NCBI GenBank assembly: GCA_004102785.1
Contig: SCEJ01000022.1
Span: 1-44,861 of the forward strand
From: Muribaculaceae bacterium Isolate-013 (NCI)
GTDB taxonomy: Bacteria > Bacteroidota > Bacteroidia > Bacteroidales > Muribaculaceae
Length of the DNA stretch: 44,861 bases
Direction of reading: 5' to 3'
In this document: positions 15,656 through 23,806 of the stretch, one piece after another
How the letters are laid out: every line of letters starts with the position of its first letter
Numbering within the stretch: position 1 is the stretch's first letter
The notes under the pieces: model-generated
The model's database searches: none
What the model was told of the DNA's origin: nothing
Seen by the model: only the letters and a program-made list of their open reading frames with translations
Made by a program: the position numbers and the translations under genes

Positions 15656-18226
15656 GTGAGCAAAAAGACGAAAACATACGACATACCCGATGAGGTAGCC
15701 GAAGCAATTGTCGCAGAGCGAAAGTCGCTGTACGGCATAAAATCTTATGTCAGCCTGTTTAGTAGTGCTGGCATTGGTTGCTATGGCTTCAAAGAAGCAG
15801 GGTATAGCTGTATTGCCACGGTCGAATTATTAGAACGTCGCCTGAAGATTCAGAAGTACAACAATAAATGTATGTTGTCATCTGGATATATTTGTGGTGA
15901 TATGACTCTTCCTGGGACAAAAGATAAAGTTTTCCATGAATTGAAAGTTTGGAAAGAGTGCTTTGGTGTTGATGATTTAGATGTTCTGATTGCAACTCCA
16001 CCATGTCAAGGAATGTCCGTTGCTAATCATAAGAAAGGTGATGAGCTTAAACGAAATTCTTTGGTGGTAGAATCCATAAAGATAACACAAGAAGTAAAGC
16101 CAAAATTCTTTATTTTTGAAAATGTACGCGCATTCTTAAATTCAATATGTACTGATATTGATGGAAAGGATAAAACAATTCAAGAGGCAATCTCTATGAA
16201 TTTAGGCGGTCATTACAATATCCTTTATAGGATTGTGAATTTCAAAGATTATGGTTGTCCGTCAAGTAGAACGAGAACACTTGTAATTGGCGTTAGAAAG
16301 GATTTGCAAGACATCGCCCCATTTGATATTTTCCCTACGCAGACATCAGAAAAAACCTTGCGAGAAACGATTGGTCATCTCCCTGAACTTACTGAGATGG
16401 GCGAGATTTCTACAGATGACATATATCATAATTTTAGAAAATATGCACCCCACATGGAAAGGTGGATTTCTGAAATTAAGGAAGGTCAATCTGCATTTGA
16501 CAACGAGGATATTACAAGAATCCCTCACACCGTCAAGAATGGCGTAGTTGTTTATAATGCTAAGAAAAATGGTGATAAATATACACGCCAATATTGGGAT
16601 AAAGTTGCGCCCTGCATCCATACTCGCAATGACATTATGGCGAGTCAAAATACTGTACATCCAACTGACAACCGCGTATTTAGTATTCGAGAGGTAATGC
16701 TTATGATGTCAGTCCCTTATTCCTTTCAGTGGACTGATATACCATTCGACCAATTAAATGCTCTTCCATTAAAAGAAAAGCAAGCTTTTCTTAAAAAGGA
16801 GGAAATGAATATAAGACAAAATCTTGGAGAAGCTGTTCCGACGATTATATTCAGACAAATTGCAAACAAAATTCGTAAATATCTTGAACGTCCAACATTT
16901 ACAAATGCTGATGCGCTTGCATTGGTAAAAGATAACCAATTATGGACTCAGGAAAGAATAATTAGATATATTCGTCAAAGCCAGTCATCTTTCTCTCGCC
17001 TTTCTCGAATAGTTGAAATGGCAAATTCAGAGAGAGATAATACTGCCGCATACTATACTCGCCAAGATATTTGTTTCAGCATTGTCAACAACTTACCTGA
17101 AGCAAAGAATTTTTCCACACTATCTATTTTAGAACCGTCTATCGGAGTGGGGAATTTTTTGCCGGCTTTAATTGATAGATATGCTAATGTTTCTAATGTA
17201 ACGATTGATGTTGTTGATATAAATCCCACATCAATTCAATTGCTAAAAGAAATGCTCCTGCATATCAATATTCCAGCCAATGTCAAGATTAATTTTATTG
17301 AGGGCGATTTCTTGTTACTTGAGTTTGATAAAAAATACGATATTGTAATCGGTAATCCTCCATACATGAAATTGACTAAAGAGAAATCTTTAGCCACTAA
17401 GTATAAGGCTGGTGCAATCAATAAAGACACGAATAATATCTTTGCTTTCTTTGTTGAAAAAGCCATAAAGTTGGGTTCGTATGTTTCTCTAATAGTTCCT
17501 AAAAGCATAATAAATGCGCCCGAATTCAATAAAACACGTGAGATAATGAATTACCATTCAATATCCCATATCATTGACTTTGGGGAAAAGGCATTTAAAG
17601 GCGTTAAAATTGAAACTATCTCTTTCACAATAAATACTACCCGGAAATCCGGTGAAACTTTGGTATCTTCATATATCAATAATTCGGTTCGTCTGCTTCC
17701 GCAAAAATATATTACTGATTCTTTCTTCCCTTATTGGCTTCTATATCGAAATGAGGATTTCGACAGGGTGGCAAATTCTATGAGTTTTGGTATCTTCAAA
17801 TCATATCGAGATAGAGTAATCACCAAAGCCGTTACTAAGTCGAGAGGGAAATTTCGGGTGCTTAAATCAAGGAACATAGGTAATAATGAGGTTATTGACA
17901 TCCCGGATTATGATTGTTATGTGGATGATATATCATCTTTTGATGTATCAAAATTTCTGAACCATACGGAATGTGTTCTACTTCCTAACTTAACATACAA
18001 TCCAAGAGCTTGTTTTTTACCAAAGAACTGTATTGCAGATGGCTCTGTCGCTATTTTATCCTTGTCTGACCCCGATGTAACAGTCACGGCAAAAGATCTT
18101 GAATTTTATGCCACTGATGAATTTATCCAATTTTATGCCATAGCGCGAAACTTGGGTACACGTTCTTTAAACATTGACAATAATTCCGTATTTTTCTTTG
18201 GGAAACAAATAATAACAGAATCATGA
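15656..18226 (+). CDS. Bifunctional DNA methyltransferase: C5-cytosine domain fused to N6-adenine domain
   Basis: The 856-residue protein joins two complete modification enzymes. Residues about 28-405 are a C5-cytosine methyltransferase: FSSAGIG (SAM motif I, near 36), TPPCQGMS with the catalytic Cys (near 115), FENV (motif VI, near 154), SSRTRTLVIGV (motif VIII), and GEAVPTIIFRQIANKI (motif X). Residues about 440-856 are a gamma-type N6-adenine methyltransferase: YYTRQDICFSIV, LEPSIGVGNFL (motif I, near 492), IGNPPYMK (catalytic NPPY, near 566), and a C-terminal stretch likely to be the target-recognition domain. The start is GTG with AAAGGA about 9 nt upstream. The gene overlaps the HNH endonuclease by 4 nt (ATGA), so it should protect the site that nuclease cuts. 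Modifying two base types suggests an asymmetric, type IIS-like site. Confidence 0.9.
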   Translation: MSKKTKTYDIPDEVAEAIVAERKSLYGIKSYVSLFSSAGIGCYGFKEAGYSCIATVELLERRLKIQKYNNKCMLSSGYICGDMTLPGTKDKVFHELKVWKECFGVDDLDVLIATPPCQGMSVANHKKGDELKRNSLVVESIKITQEVKPKFFIFENVRAFLNSICTDIDGKDKTIQEAISMNLGGHYNILYRIVNFKDYGCPSSRTRTLVIGVRKDLQDIAPFDIFPTQTSEKTLRETIGHLPELTEMGEISTDDIYHNFRKYAPHMERWISEIKEGQSAFDNEDITRIPHTVKNGVVVYNAKKNGDKYTRQYWDKVAPCIHTRNDIMASQNTVHPTDNRVFSIREVMLMMSVPYSFQWTDIPFDQLNALPLKEKQAFLKKEEMNIRQNLGEAVPTIIFRQIANKIRKYLERPTFTNADALALVKDNQLWTQERIIRYIRQSQSSFSRLSRIVEMANSERDNTAAYYTRQDICFSIVNNLPEAKNFSTLSILEPSIGVGNFLPALIDRYANVSNVTIDVVDINPTSIQLLKEMLLHINIPANVKINFIEGDFLLLEFDKKYDIVIGNPPYMKLTKEKSLATKYKAGAINKDTNNIFAFFVEKAIKLGSYVSLIVPKSIINAPEFNKTREIMNYHSISHIIDFGEKAFKGVKIETISFTINTTRKSGETLVSSYINNSVRLLPQKYITDSFFPYWLLYRNEDFDRVANSMSFGIFKSYRDRVITKAVTKSRGKFRVLKSRNIGNNEVIDIPDYDCYVDDISSFDVSKFLNHTECVLLPNLTYNPRACFLPKNCIADGSVAILSLSDPDVTVTAKDLEFYATDEFIQFYAIARNLGTRSLNIDNNSVFFFGKQIITES

Positions 18227-19398
18227 GAGAAGTTATAAACGAATATTTGAACAAGTTTGATTTTGACATACGAAAGTCGCATGATTCGAGGTATGTTGAC
18301 CAAAAATGTACACCAGACATCGTTTGTTTCTTGGCAGATTGCATACTAAACATCGCAGCCTCCCACCCAACATTTACGGCTAATGATATATGGCAAAGTC
18401 AATATTTCAAGCATAATTGCCGAGTGGTATTCAACAAGCCGTATGCTGATGACAAAAGAGCAAAGAATGAATACAATAAATGGTTTTCGCAGCCATTAAA
18501 GTTATTCCATACTGCTGGAATTCTTGATGCAGATTTTTCGACACGCCCTGCCACATATTCAATAAAGAATGAGGAGTTATTGGATTATATTTCCCGGCGT
18601 GAAAGAAACTCGTACAACTTTCTATATTGTTACTTTTCAAAGGTTCTGAAGGATAGTGGCTTTTGGCGATATTTTGAAGAATATTTGCATAATGTAACTG
18701 ATAATCGCATTGCTGCCAAAAATGAGTTATATGATAGATATTATCGTTTGATAAGTGGGAATACTCCAACACAATCCAAATTGGACATATATCGAATGTT
18801 TCACAAGGTGTTGAATGTGTTGGCGACTGAACATAATGTTCCCGGTAGCAGTGGAAAGGAGGCACGAATGTTCTCTGATTTGATGTACAATCGTAAGAAT
18901 TGGCGGGATTTGAACAAGGAGAAATCCATTACACGGCAGGAAGCGGCTGAGGAGCATATTGATGAACAACAAGAAGCATATAATTCCTACTATGTTCAGA
19001 AAGCAACGAATCTGCTGAAGAAAATTCAAAAAGAAAGTGAGGTGCATGACTCATGGGCAAATGGGTCAGCAACCCATGCTCACCACATCTTCCCTAAAGC
19101 ACAGTATCCTCAGATTGCTCACTATATTGAGAATCTTATTATGTTGACAGCAACCCAGCATAACACAAAAGCACATCCAAACAACAATACTCAAATGATT
19201 GATAAGGATTATCAATTAGTTTGTTTGTTGGCGAAAGCGGATACAATTGAGCAATCGTTAAGGCGAGTGGGCGAAAGGTATTATCGCAAAGAGTCTTTCC
19301 TATTTGTGATAAAGACTGGCTTAGATTGTGAGTTGAGTATGCAGCTCTCATTCCAAGACATTAAGAATTGTTTAATCCAAATATATAATAGAGCTTAA
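18223..19398 (+). CDS. HNH-type restriction endonuclease
   Basis: The 391-residue product is mostly alpha-helical by eye and carries an HNH nuclease core near its C-terminus: ATHAHHIFPKAQYP (about residues 281-294, first His pair), then ENLIMLTATQHNTKAHPN (Asn near 304, final His region near 313-318). The order and spacing fit HNH restriction enzymes. It starts inside the stop codon of the fused methyltransferase (ATGA overlap), the classic arrangement for a cognate restriction-modification pair. Its N-terminal 270 residues would then provide DNA recognition. Recognition sequence unknown. HNH type IIS enzymes such as MnlI provide a precedent (recalled knowledge). It ends 1 nt before the next gene. 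Confidence 0.85.
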   Translation: MREVINEYLNKFDFDIRKSHDSRYVDQKCTPDIVCFLADCILNIAASHPTFTANDIWQSQYFKHNCRVVFNKPYADDKRAKNEYNKWFSQPLKLFHTAGILDADFSTRPATYSIKNEELLDYISRRERNSYNFLYCYFSKVLKDSGFWRYFEEYLHNVTDNRIAAKNELYDRYYRLISGNTPTQSKLDIYRMFHKVLNVLATEHNVPGSSGKEARMFSDLMYNRKNWRDLNKEKSITRQEAAEEHIDEQQEAYNSYYVQKATNLLKKIQKESEVHDSWANGSATHAHHIFPKAQYPQIAHYIENLIMLTATQHNTKAHPNNNTQMIDKDYQLVCLLAKADTIEQSLRRVGERYYRKESFLFVIKTGLDCELSMQLSFQDIKNCLIQIYNRA

Positions 19399-19399
19399 A

Positions 19400-20476
19400 A
19401 TGGCTAAACGAGGAATAAAAGTCATAGACCTATTTTGCGGCATTGGAGGACTCTCTCAGGGCTTTGTCCAAGAGGATTTTAATGTCGTTGCAGGCTTTGA
19501 CGTTGATGAAACCTGCCGTTTTGCATATCAAGCCAATAATAACTCAAGATTCTATAATACTGATATAACCGCATTAGAGGGCAAAAAATTAAAAAAATTA
19601 TATGGGAAATCATTGAAAATTTTAGTAGGATGCGCTCCGTGCCAACCATTTTCTTCCTATAGTTTCAAGATTAAGGAAAAAGATTCCAAAAAAGTGAATT
19701 TGCTGTATTCTTTTCTTAAGCTTGTTCAAGAAACAGACCCAACTATTATTTCAATGGAGAATGTTCCCCAATTGACCAGATTTGACAATGGCCAAATTTT
19801 TAATGATTTCTGTATTGGTCTTGAAGCATTAGGTTATAAATATTCCTATCAGATAGTTTATTGTCCTGATTATGGCATTCCACAAAGGCGTCGTCGCCTT
19901 GTATTATTGGCGTCAAAACTTGGGGGAATTAAGCTTATGTCACCTACCCATGAAAAGTCATCCTATGTAACTGTTAGAGATGTCATTTCAGATCTTGCCC
20001 CAATAAACGCGGGGGAAACAGATCCTAATGATTCCCTACATAAAGCGCGTGTCCTTTCTGATATTAATTTAAGACGAATACAAGTATCTACGCAAGGAGG
20101 AAGTTGGAGAGATTGGCCAGAGGAATTGATTCTGACTTGTTTTAAGAAAGAATCAGGAAGAACGTATAGTAGTGTTTATGGCAGGATGAGATGGGATGAA
20201 CCAGCTCCAACAATGACAACACAATGTACTGGATTGGGTAATGGTCGCTTTGGCCATCCAGAACAAGATAGAGCTATATCTCTTAGAGAAGCTGCTCGAT
20301 TTCAAACATTTCCAGATACATACAAATTCTATGAAGATGACGCGAACTTCAATCCCTCAGTTATTTGTCGTCAAATAGGAAATGCAGTTCCTCCTCTCTT
20401 AGGGCGTGTTATAGCAAAAAGCATTAAGAAACATCTACAAATTCATGGTATATGGCGAAGAAAAAAAGACAACTGA
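19400..20476 (+). CDS. DNA (cytosine-5-)-methyltransferase, second copy
   Basis: The 358-residue enzyme has all expected C5-methyltransferase motifs: VIDLFCGIGGLSQGF (motif I, residues 8-22), APCQPFSSYS with the catalytic Cys (near 80), MENVPQL (near 119), IPQRRRRLVLLAS (near 158), and RQIGNAVPPLLGRVIA (near 325). The target-recognition region lies between motifs VIII and IX. It is not a close duplicate of the C5 domain at 15656: motif IV and motif VIII differ. It starts 1 nt after the HNH nuclease and overlaps the DUF262 gene by 25 nt, so it may work with the DUF262 and HEPN proteins rather than with the HNH enzyme. Confidence 0.93.
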   Translation: MAKRGIKVIDLFCGIGGLSQGFVQEDFNVVAGFDVDETCRFAYQANNNSRFYNTDITALEGKKLKKLYGKSLKILVGCAPCQPFSSYSFKIKEKDSKKVNLLYSFLKLVQETDPTIISMENVPQLTRFDNGQIFNDFCIGLEALGYKYSYQIVYCPDYGIPQRRRRLVLLASKLGGIKLMSPTHEKSSYVTVRDVISDLAPINAGETDPNDSLHKARVLSDINLRRIQVSTQGGSWRDWPEELILTCFKKESGRTYSSVYGRMRWDEPAPTMTTQCTGLGNGRFGHPEQDRAISLREAARFQTFPDTYKFYEDDANFNPSVICRQIGNAVPPLLGRVIAKSIKKHLQIHGIWRRKKDN

Positions 20477-21531
20477 CACCTGAACTCGCGGCTCAATTGG
20501 AAGATCAATTGGCTTCCGCAAGTATGCCATACAATTACGATACAAAAGAATATCCAATTGAGGTAATCTTAGCAAAATATGCTAAGGAGGAAATATTTGT
20601 ACCTCCCTATCAACGAGATTTTATATGGAAAGCGAGTCAGAAAGCTTGTTTTATAGAATCACTATTTTTAGGAGTCCCAATAATGCCGATATTTGTTTCA
20701 GTCTCCGGTGATAATGCAGAATTGGAGGTTATAGATGGATCTCAGCGTATTCGTACAATTGTAGAATATTGCAATAATAATCTGAAATTGCAAGGATTGG
20801 AAGCATTGACGATGTTGAATGGGACATATTTTTCTGACCTACCAATATCACGACAGAATAAATTTAAATTACGTGATATCCGTGTCCATGTTGTAACAGA
20901 CAAAGCCGATGCCGCTACTCGTGCCGATATATTCAAAAGAGTCAATACAAGTAGCTCACGTTTAACTCCAAGTGAAACAAGAAAAGGAGCCTACCAAAGT
21001 GAGTTCTATCAATTTATCATTGATTCTGCAAAAGATCCTTTGTTGAGAGAACTTTGTCCTATCTCAGAAAGTAAGATAAAACGTGGTGAATATGATGAGT
21101 TGGTTCTTCGATTCTTTGCATATTCAGAGGAATATCTGAAGTTTAAACATGATGTAGCACCATTCTTGGATGCTTTTGTCAAGAATCATAAGGACAACTT
21201 TGATAAAGATGCACTTAGCTCGAAATTCCAACGAATGCTTAGTTTTGTAAAAAACACATTTCCGAAGCCATATTTTGCTCGGTCTATAAATGATGGAAGT
21301 ACGCCTCGCGTTAGATTCGAGGCATTATCAGTAGGCGTTCATCTTGCATTGGAGGAAGATAGTTCAATTCATCCTACGAATTTTGAATGGCTAAATTCAA
21401 TAGAATTTAAACGACATACAACTTCGGATGCCAGTAATAATCCGGGCCGTCTGCGTGACCGGGTCGAATTTGTAAGAGATGTCCTTTTAGGTAGAATTAC
21501 ATCCTTTACTTATGCTGACAACGAGGAGTGA
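20452..21531 (+). CDS. DUF262 (ParB/GmrS-like) domain protein
   Basis: The 359-residue product has the DUF262 signature: VPPYQRDFIWKASQK (about residues 50-64) and VIDGSQRIRTI (about 94-104), the DGQQR-type motif linked to nucleotide binding and hydrolysis in this ParB/Srx-related fold. It lacks the C-terminal DUF1524 HNH domain found in complete GmrSD type IV enzymes, so the effector must come from another gene, most simply the HEPN protein that follows. The ATG at 20452 lies inside the end of the methyltransferase gene (25-nt overlap). It overlaps the HEPN gene by 20 nt. The role as a DNA sensor or regulatory NTPase is an inference from related defence proteins. Confidence 0.88.
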   Translation: MAKKKRQLTPELAAQLEDQLASASMPYNYDTKEYPIEVILAKYAKEEIFVPPYQRDFIWKASQKACFIESLFLGVPIMPIFVSVSGDNAELEVIDGSQRIRTIVEYCNNNLKLQGLEALTMLNGTYFSDLPISRQNKFKLRDIRVHVVTDKADAATRADIFKRVNTSSSRLTPSETRKGAYQSEFYQFIIDSAKDPLLRELCPISESKIKRGEYDELVLRFFAYSEEYLKFKHDVAPFLDAFVKNHKDNFDKDALSSKFQRMLSFVKNTFPKPYFARSINDGSTPRVRFEALSVGVHLALEEDSSIHPTNFEWLNSIEFKRHTTSDASNNPGRLRDRVEFVRDVLLGRITSFTYADNEE

Positions 21532-22186
21532 ATTTGCACGTCGCTTAAGCGAAATTGATTCCTACTTTTCTGTTCTATCACCATTGGACAGCTGTTCTTG
21601 TGTCTTTGAAAGTCGAGATTTATCTGGAACTGTTAGTAGATTGACAATTGATGAAGAATTGAGCAAGATATTGAAAGCTAATGGATTTATTCTTCTATAT
21701 AATCTTTTGGAGGCAACTGTGCGCAATTCAATTAAAGCAATTGGCAATGTTATTGAATCAGAGGGCATAAAATATCAAGATTTTTCGGAAAATCTTAAGA
21801 AACTTTGGATAAACCATTCCTTTAAAAGTGTTGACGCACAACGCATCAAGCATGAAACTATTGGTCCAATATTAGATCAGATTGTCAATAATGAATTTCT
21901 AAGATTGGAAGAAGATGCGATTTCGTTTAGTGGAAATATAGATGCTCAAAAAATCAGAGAAATTGCAAAACGAATAGGATATAAAGCTCCTAAAGATGGT
22001 CGAGAACTTGTGACAATAAAAGAAAAGAGGAATCAACTTGCTCATGGAGAAAAGACATTTTGTGAAATTGGCCGAAATTTTACTGTAGGTGAATTAGTGA
22101 GATTGAAAGATGCCATGACTTCATACATATCTGAAGTTCTTGATAATGTCCAAGATTATATTGATACAAAAGCATATAGGATCTAA
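21512..22186 (+). CDS. HEPN-domain putative RNase toxin (MAE_28990-like)
   Basis: The 224-residue helical protein contains the HEPN ribonuclease signature R-x4-H as RNQLAHG (Arg173, His178), preceded by a long helix (ILLYNLLEATVRNSIKAIG) like the first HEPN helix. The overall pattern resembles the MAE_28990/MAE_18760 families reported near DNA methylases and DUF262 genes. The expected activity is RNA cleavage, which could stop growth when the system is triggered. The gene overlaps DUF262 by 20 nt and is followed directly by a terminator, so it ends the five-gene operon. The specific family name is recalled, not searched. Confidence 0.78.
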   Translation: MLTTRSEFARRLSEIDSYFSVLSPLDSCSCVFESRDLSGTVSRLTIDEELSKILKANGFILLYNLLEATVRNSIKAIGNVIESEGIKYQDFSENLKKLWINHSFKSVDAQRIKHETIGPILDQIVNNEFLRLEEDAISFSGNIDAQKIREIAKRIGYKAPKDGRELVTIKEKRNQLAHGEKTFCEIGRNFTVGELVRLKDAMTSYISEVLDNVQDYIDTKAYRI

Positions 22187-22193
22187 CTAAAAT

Positions 22194-22228
22194 CCACCAA
22201 AAACGGATATTTTTTCTTGGTGGTTTTA
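22194..22228 (+). terminator. Terminator of the defence operon
   Basis: CCACCAA (22194-22200) pairs with TTGGTGG (22217-22223), extended by flanking A/T pairs, and is followed by TTTTATT. Confidence 0.85.
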
Positions 22229-22445
22229 TTACAGATTGATGCCATATACGTTTGGATTGCCCATTATTTTTTGAACATCTCTTATCAAGTAAAAATAGGC
22301 AAATCAACTCAGCTAAAGATTCTTAACATATTATAAATATCGCAAATTTCTTTGTCTGTGGTTGCTGTCATCTTCTTATAAAGTACAAATTTAGTACAAT
22401 AACTAACCTGCCATGCGCTGATGTATAGGAACTTATATGTCCTAA
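22229..22445. other. Right end of the island, non-coding, with a possible minus-strand mini-ORF
   Basis: No long frame. On the minus strand TAAATTTG (22386-22393) matches the -7 consensus and is followed by a 20-codon frame from ATG 22371 to the stop at 22309 (MTATTDKEICDIYNMLRIFS). AGTACAA occurs twice around the -7 box (22382-22388 and 22393-22399), operator-like. It could be the remnant of an excisionase or regulator gene, but the evidence is weak. Confidence 0.3.
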
Positions 22446-22460
22446 TGGAAATTCTCGCAA
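22446..22460 (+). repeat. attR: right attachment-site repeat of the island
   Basis: TGGAAATTCTCGCAA corresponds to the left repeat at 12845-12859 with one mismatch. It marks the right end of the AT-rich block. Confidence 0.7.
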
Positions 22461-22648
22461 AATTTCTTCGGTTTAGTCAGGAATCAGGCAGCGATAGATG
22501 CCCCTTGGATATGTGATACATCCGTGTCATGAGTCATTATGCATATGCACAATGGCAGTGACGCCTATATTGCATATATAAGCGTGGGCTTCTACATTGT
22601 CTCGTTCTTACTAAACCGGGCAATGCGAGAAGCCTCCAATTGTAAGAA
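22461..22648 (+). other. Right half of a structured sequence (candidate non-coding RNA or leader) split by the island
   Basis: CGGTTTAGT (22469-22477) pairs with ACTAAACCG (22610-22618). Outside this pairing, the arm at 22624-22648 pairs with 12834-12858 across the island. Inside are small hairpins: GGCA...TGCC (22487-22502), GGAT...ATCC (22507-22523), GTCA...TGAC (about 22527-22562), and CGCCTATAT-TGC-ATATATAAGCG (22562-22584). An alternative pairing CGTTCTTA/TAAGAACG (22603-22610/22643-22650) could compete with the outer arm. The nested stems look like a real RNA architecture, but no known class is recognised. Length if rejoined is about 215 nt. Confidence 0.45.
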
Positions 22649-22755
22649 CGGGCAACGGATACATACTTCCACACTTTTCTTGTATAGATACTGATAAGTT
22701 TATCACATCTCGCATGCCGGGGAGGTCGCCACGCGGGTAAAATTCATTACCCACT

Positions 22756-23782
22756 ATGAAAAAATTTAAAGTCTATGCCATGGCCATCGGCACTCTTCTG
22801 GCATCCGTGACCTTATGGTCGTGCGGGGGGATGATCCGGACGAACCGCCCTACAACAACGGCAGCTCATCCTCAACTATTATGCCTGCGGAGCTGAATTT
22901 CGGTCTTGACGGAGGGTGCAAATTCGTCAACATCAACGACAGCCGCTATTCCGTGTAAGTCTCCGACAGTTGGATACTGACCAACGATAAAGGCGGGGGC
23001 ACCGTGCAGGTATATGTCGACGCATATCCGTAAGACCGCTCAGGCCTGATCCACGTAACTCTCAGCGACAACTCCAGGACCACCGTCAGTGTAGTGCAGT
23101 CGTCGAAATATGGCTAATATCCGGGGCAACCCTCCAATCCCGACACCCCCTCCAATCCGGGCACCACTGCGATAGCGGCCCCCACAAACGTCAAGGCCGG
23201 ATACGACTACCTCGGCAACAAACCTTACACATGGGTAAACTTGAATCGCAACTACTCCCAAACATATACCTGCAAAGTATACCGCTCAACTTCGGCCTCA
23301 GGCTCATTTTCGGTTATAGCCACAACAGCCGAAAACGCGATAAGCGACAACAACGCTTCCGAGGGACGCACCTACTACTACAAGGTAAAAGCTTTTGACT
23401 CGGGCGGCAACTCATCCGACTTCTCTGAAACCGTATCAGTCAGCCTGCAATCCACTCCCGATAAAGTGAAAGGGCCCAACAAGCCGGTGATAACTTCGGT
23501 AACGGCCAGCCGCTCCGGACAGCTCACAATAAATTGGAACGTCAACAGCCATCCTACCTGTGCCCCCCCGCAGGCTTCAAGCTACTTGTATCCAATCCTG
23601 AAAGCGGCCGCGCCGCCACGGTTGACAACATGGGAAAGAACGCCACCTCCGTCAGCTTTTCCTATGGTATGTGGCTTGATAAGGACGGATGGGTAAAAGG
23701 CGCCATAAAGGCGTACAACGACGGCGGCACAGAAACGGCAACCTTTGTCTACAACTATAACACCGGCCAGGCCATCTATTGA
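22756..23782 (+). pseudogene. Decayed lipoprotein gene with BACON-like and fibronectin III-like domains
   Basis: The ATG at 22756 begins a lipoprotein signal (MKKFKVYAMAIGTLLASV, lipobox LWSC). A G6 tract right after the Cys codon shifts the frame; one more G would restore GGDDPDEPPYNN. The restored frame gives a BACON-like domain (PAELNFGLDGGCKFVNIND, then SDSWILTNDKGGG) but has three in-frame TAA stops (22957-22959, 23032-23034, 23116-23118). A proline/asparagine linker and an FN3-like domain follow (TCKVYRSTSASGSFSVI, YYYKVKAFDSGGNSSDF), then the start of a second FN3 that shifts frame at a C7 tract (23561-23567) before ending in YNYNTGQAIY. The five lesions indicate a pseudogene of a secreted carbohydrate- or adhesion-type protein. 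Homopolymer phase variation could explain the shifts but not the stops. Confidence 0.75.
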
Positions 23783-23806
23783 CCCCACACTCCCCTGAAT
23801 CAAAAC

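Larger units (their letters stand above)
12849..22460 (+). mobile_element. Integrative genomic island carrying integrase and defence genes
   Basis: A 9.6-kb AT-rich block is bounded by the direct repeats at 12849-12859 and 22450-22460. It carries one tyrosine recombinase next to the left end and a five-gene methyltransferase/nuclease operon. Base composition and codon use differ clearly from the GC-rich flanking genes. No conjugation, mobilisation, phage structural or replication genes are present, so it is a small integrase-only defence island that probably depends on a helper element or was left by decay of a larger one. Confidence 0.8.

Noticed and set aside
20452-21531. Complete GmrSD type IV restriction enzyme
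   Set aside because: Only the DUF262 half is present; no DUF1524 HNH domain within 359 residues.
12849-22460. Prophage
   Set aside because: An integrase is present but no capsid, tail, terminase, lysis or replication genes.
12747-22648. Split 6S RNA, SRP RNA, tmRNA or tRNA as the integration target
   Set aside because: No GGAAGGAAGC SRP loop, no tRNA-like end or TPsiC, and no clear 6S central bubble; only a generic structured-RNA claim is kept.
22756-23118. Stop-codon recoding (TAA read as Gln) in the BACON-like gene
   Set aside because: No other gene in the window uses in-frame TAA, and two frameshifts in the same gene indicate ordinary decay.
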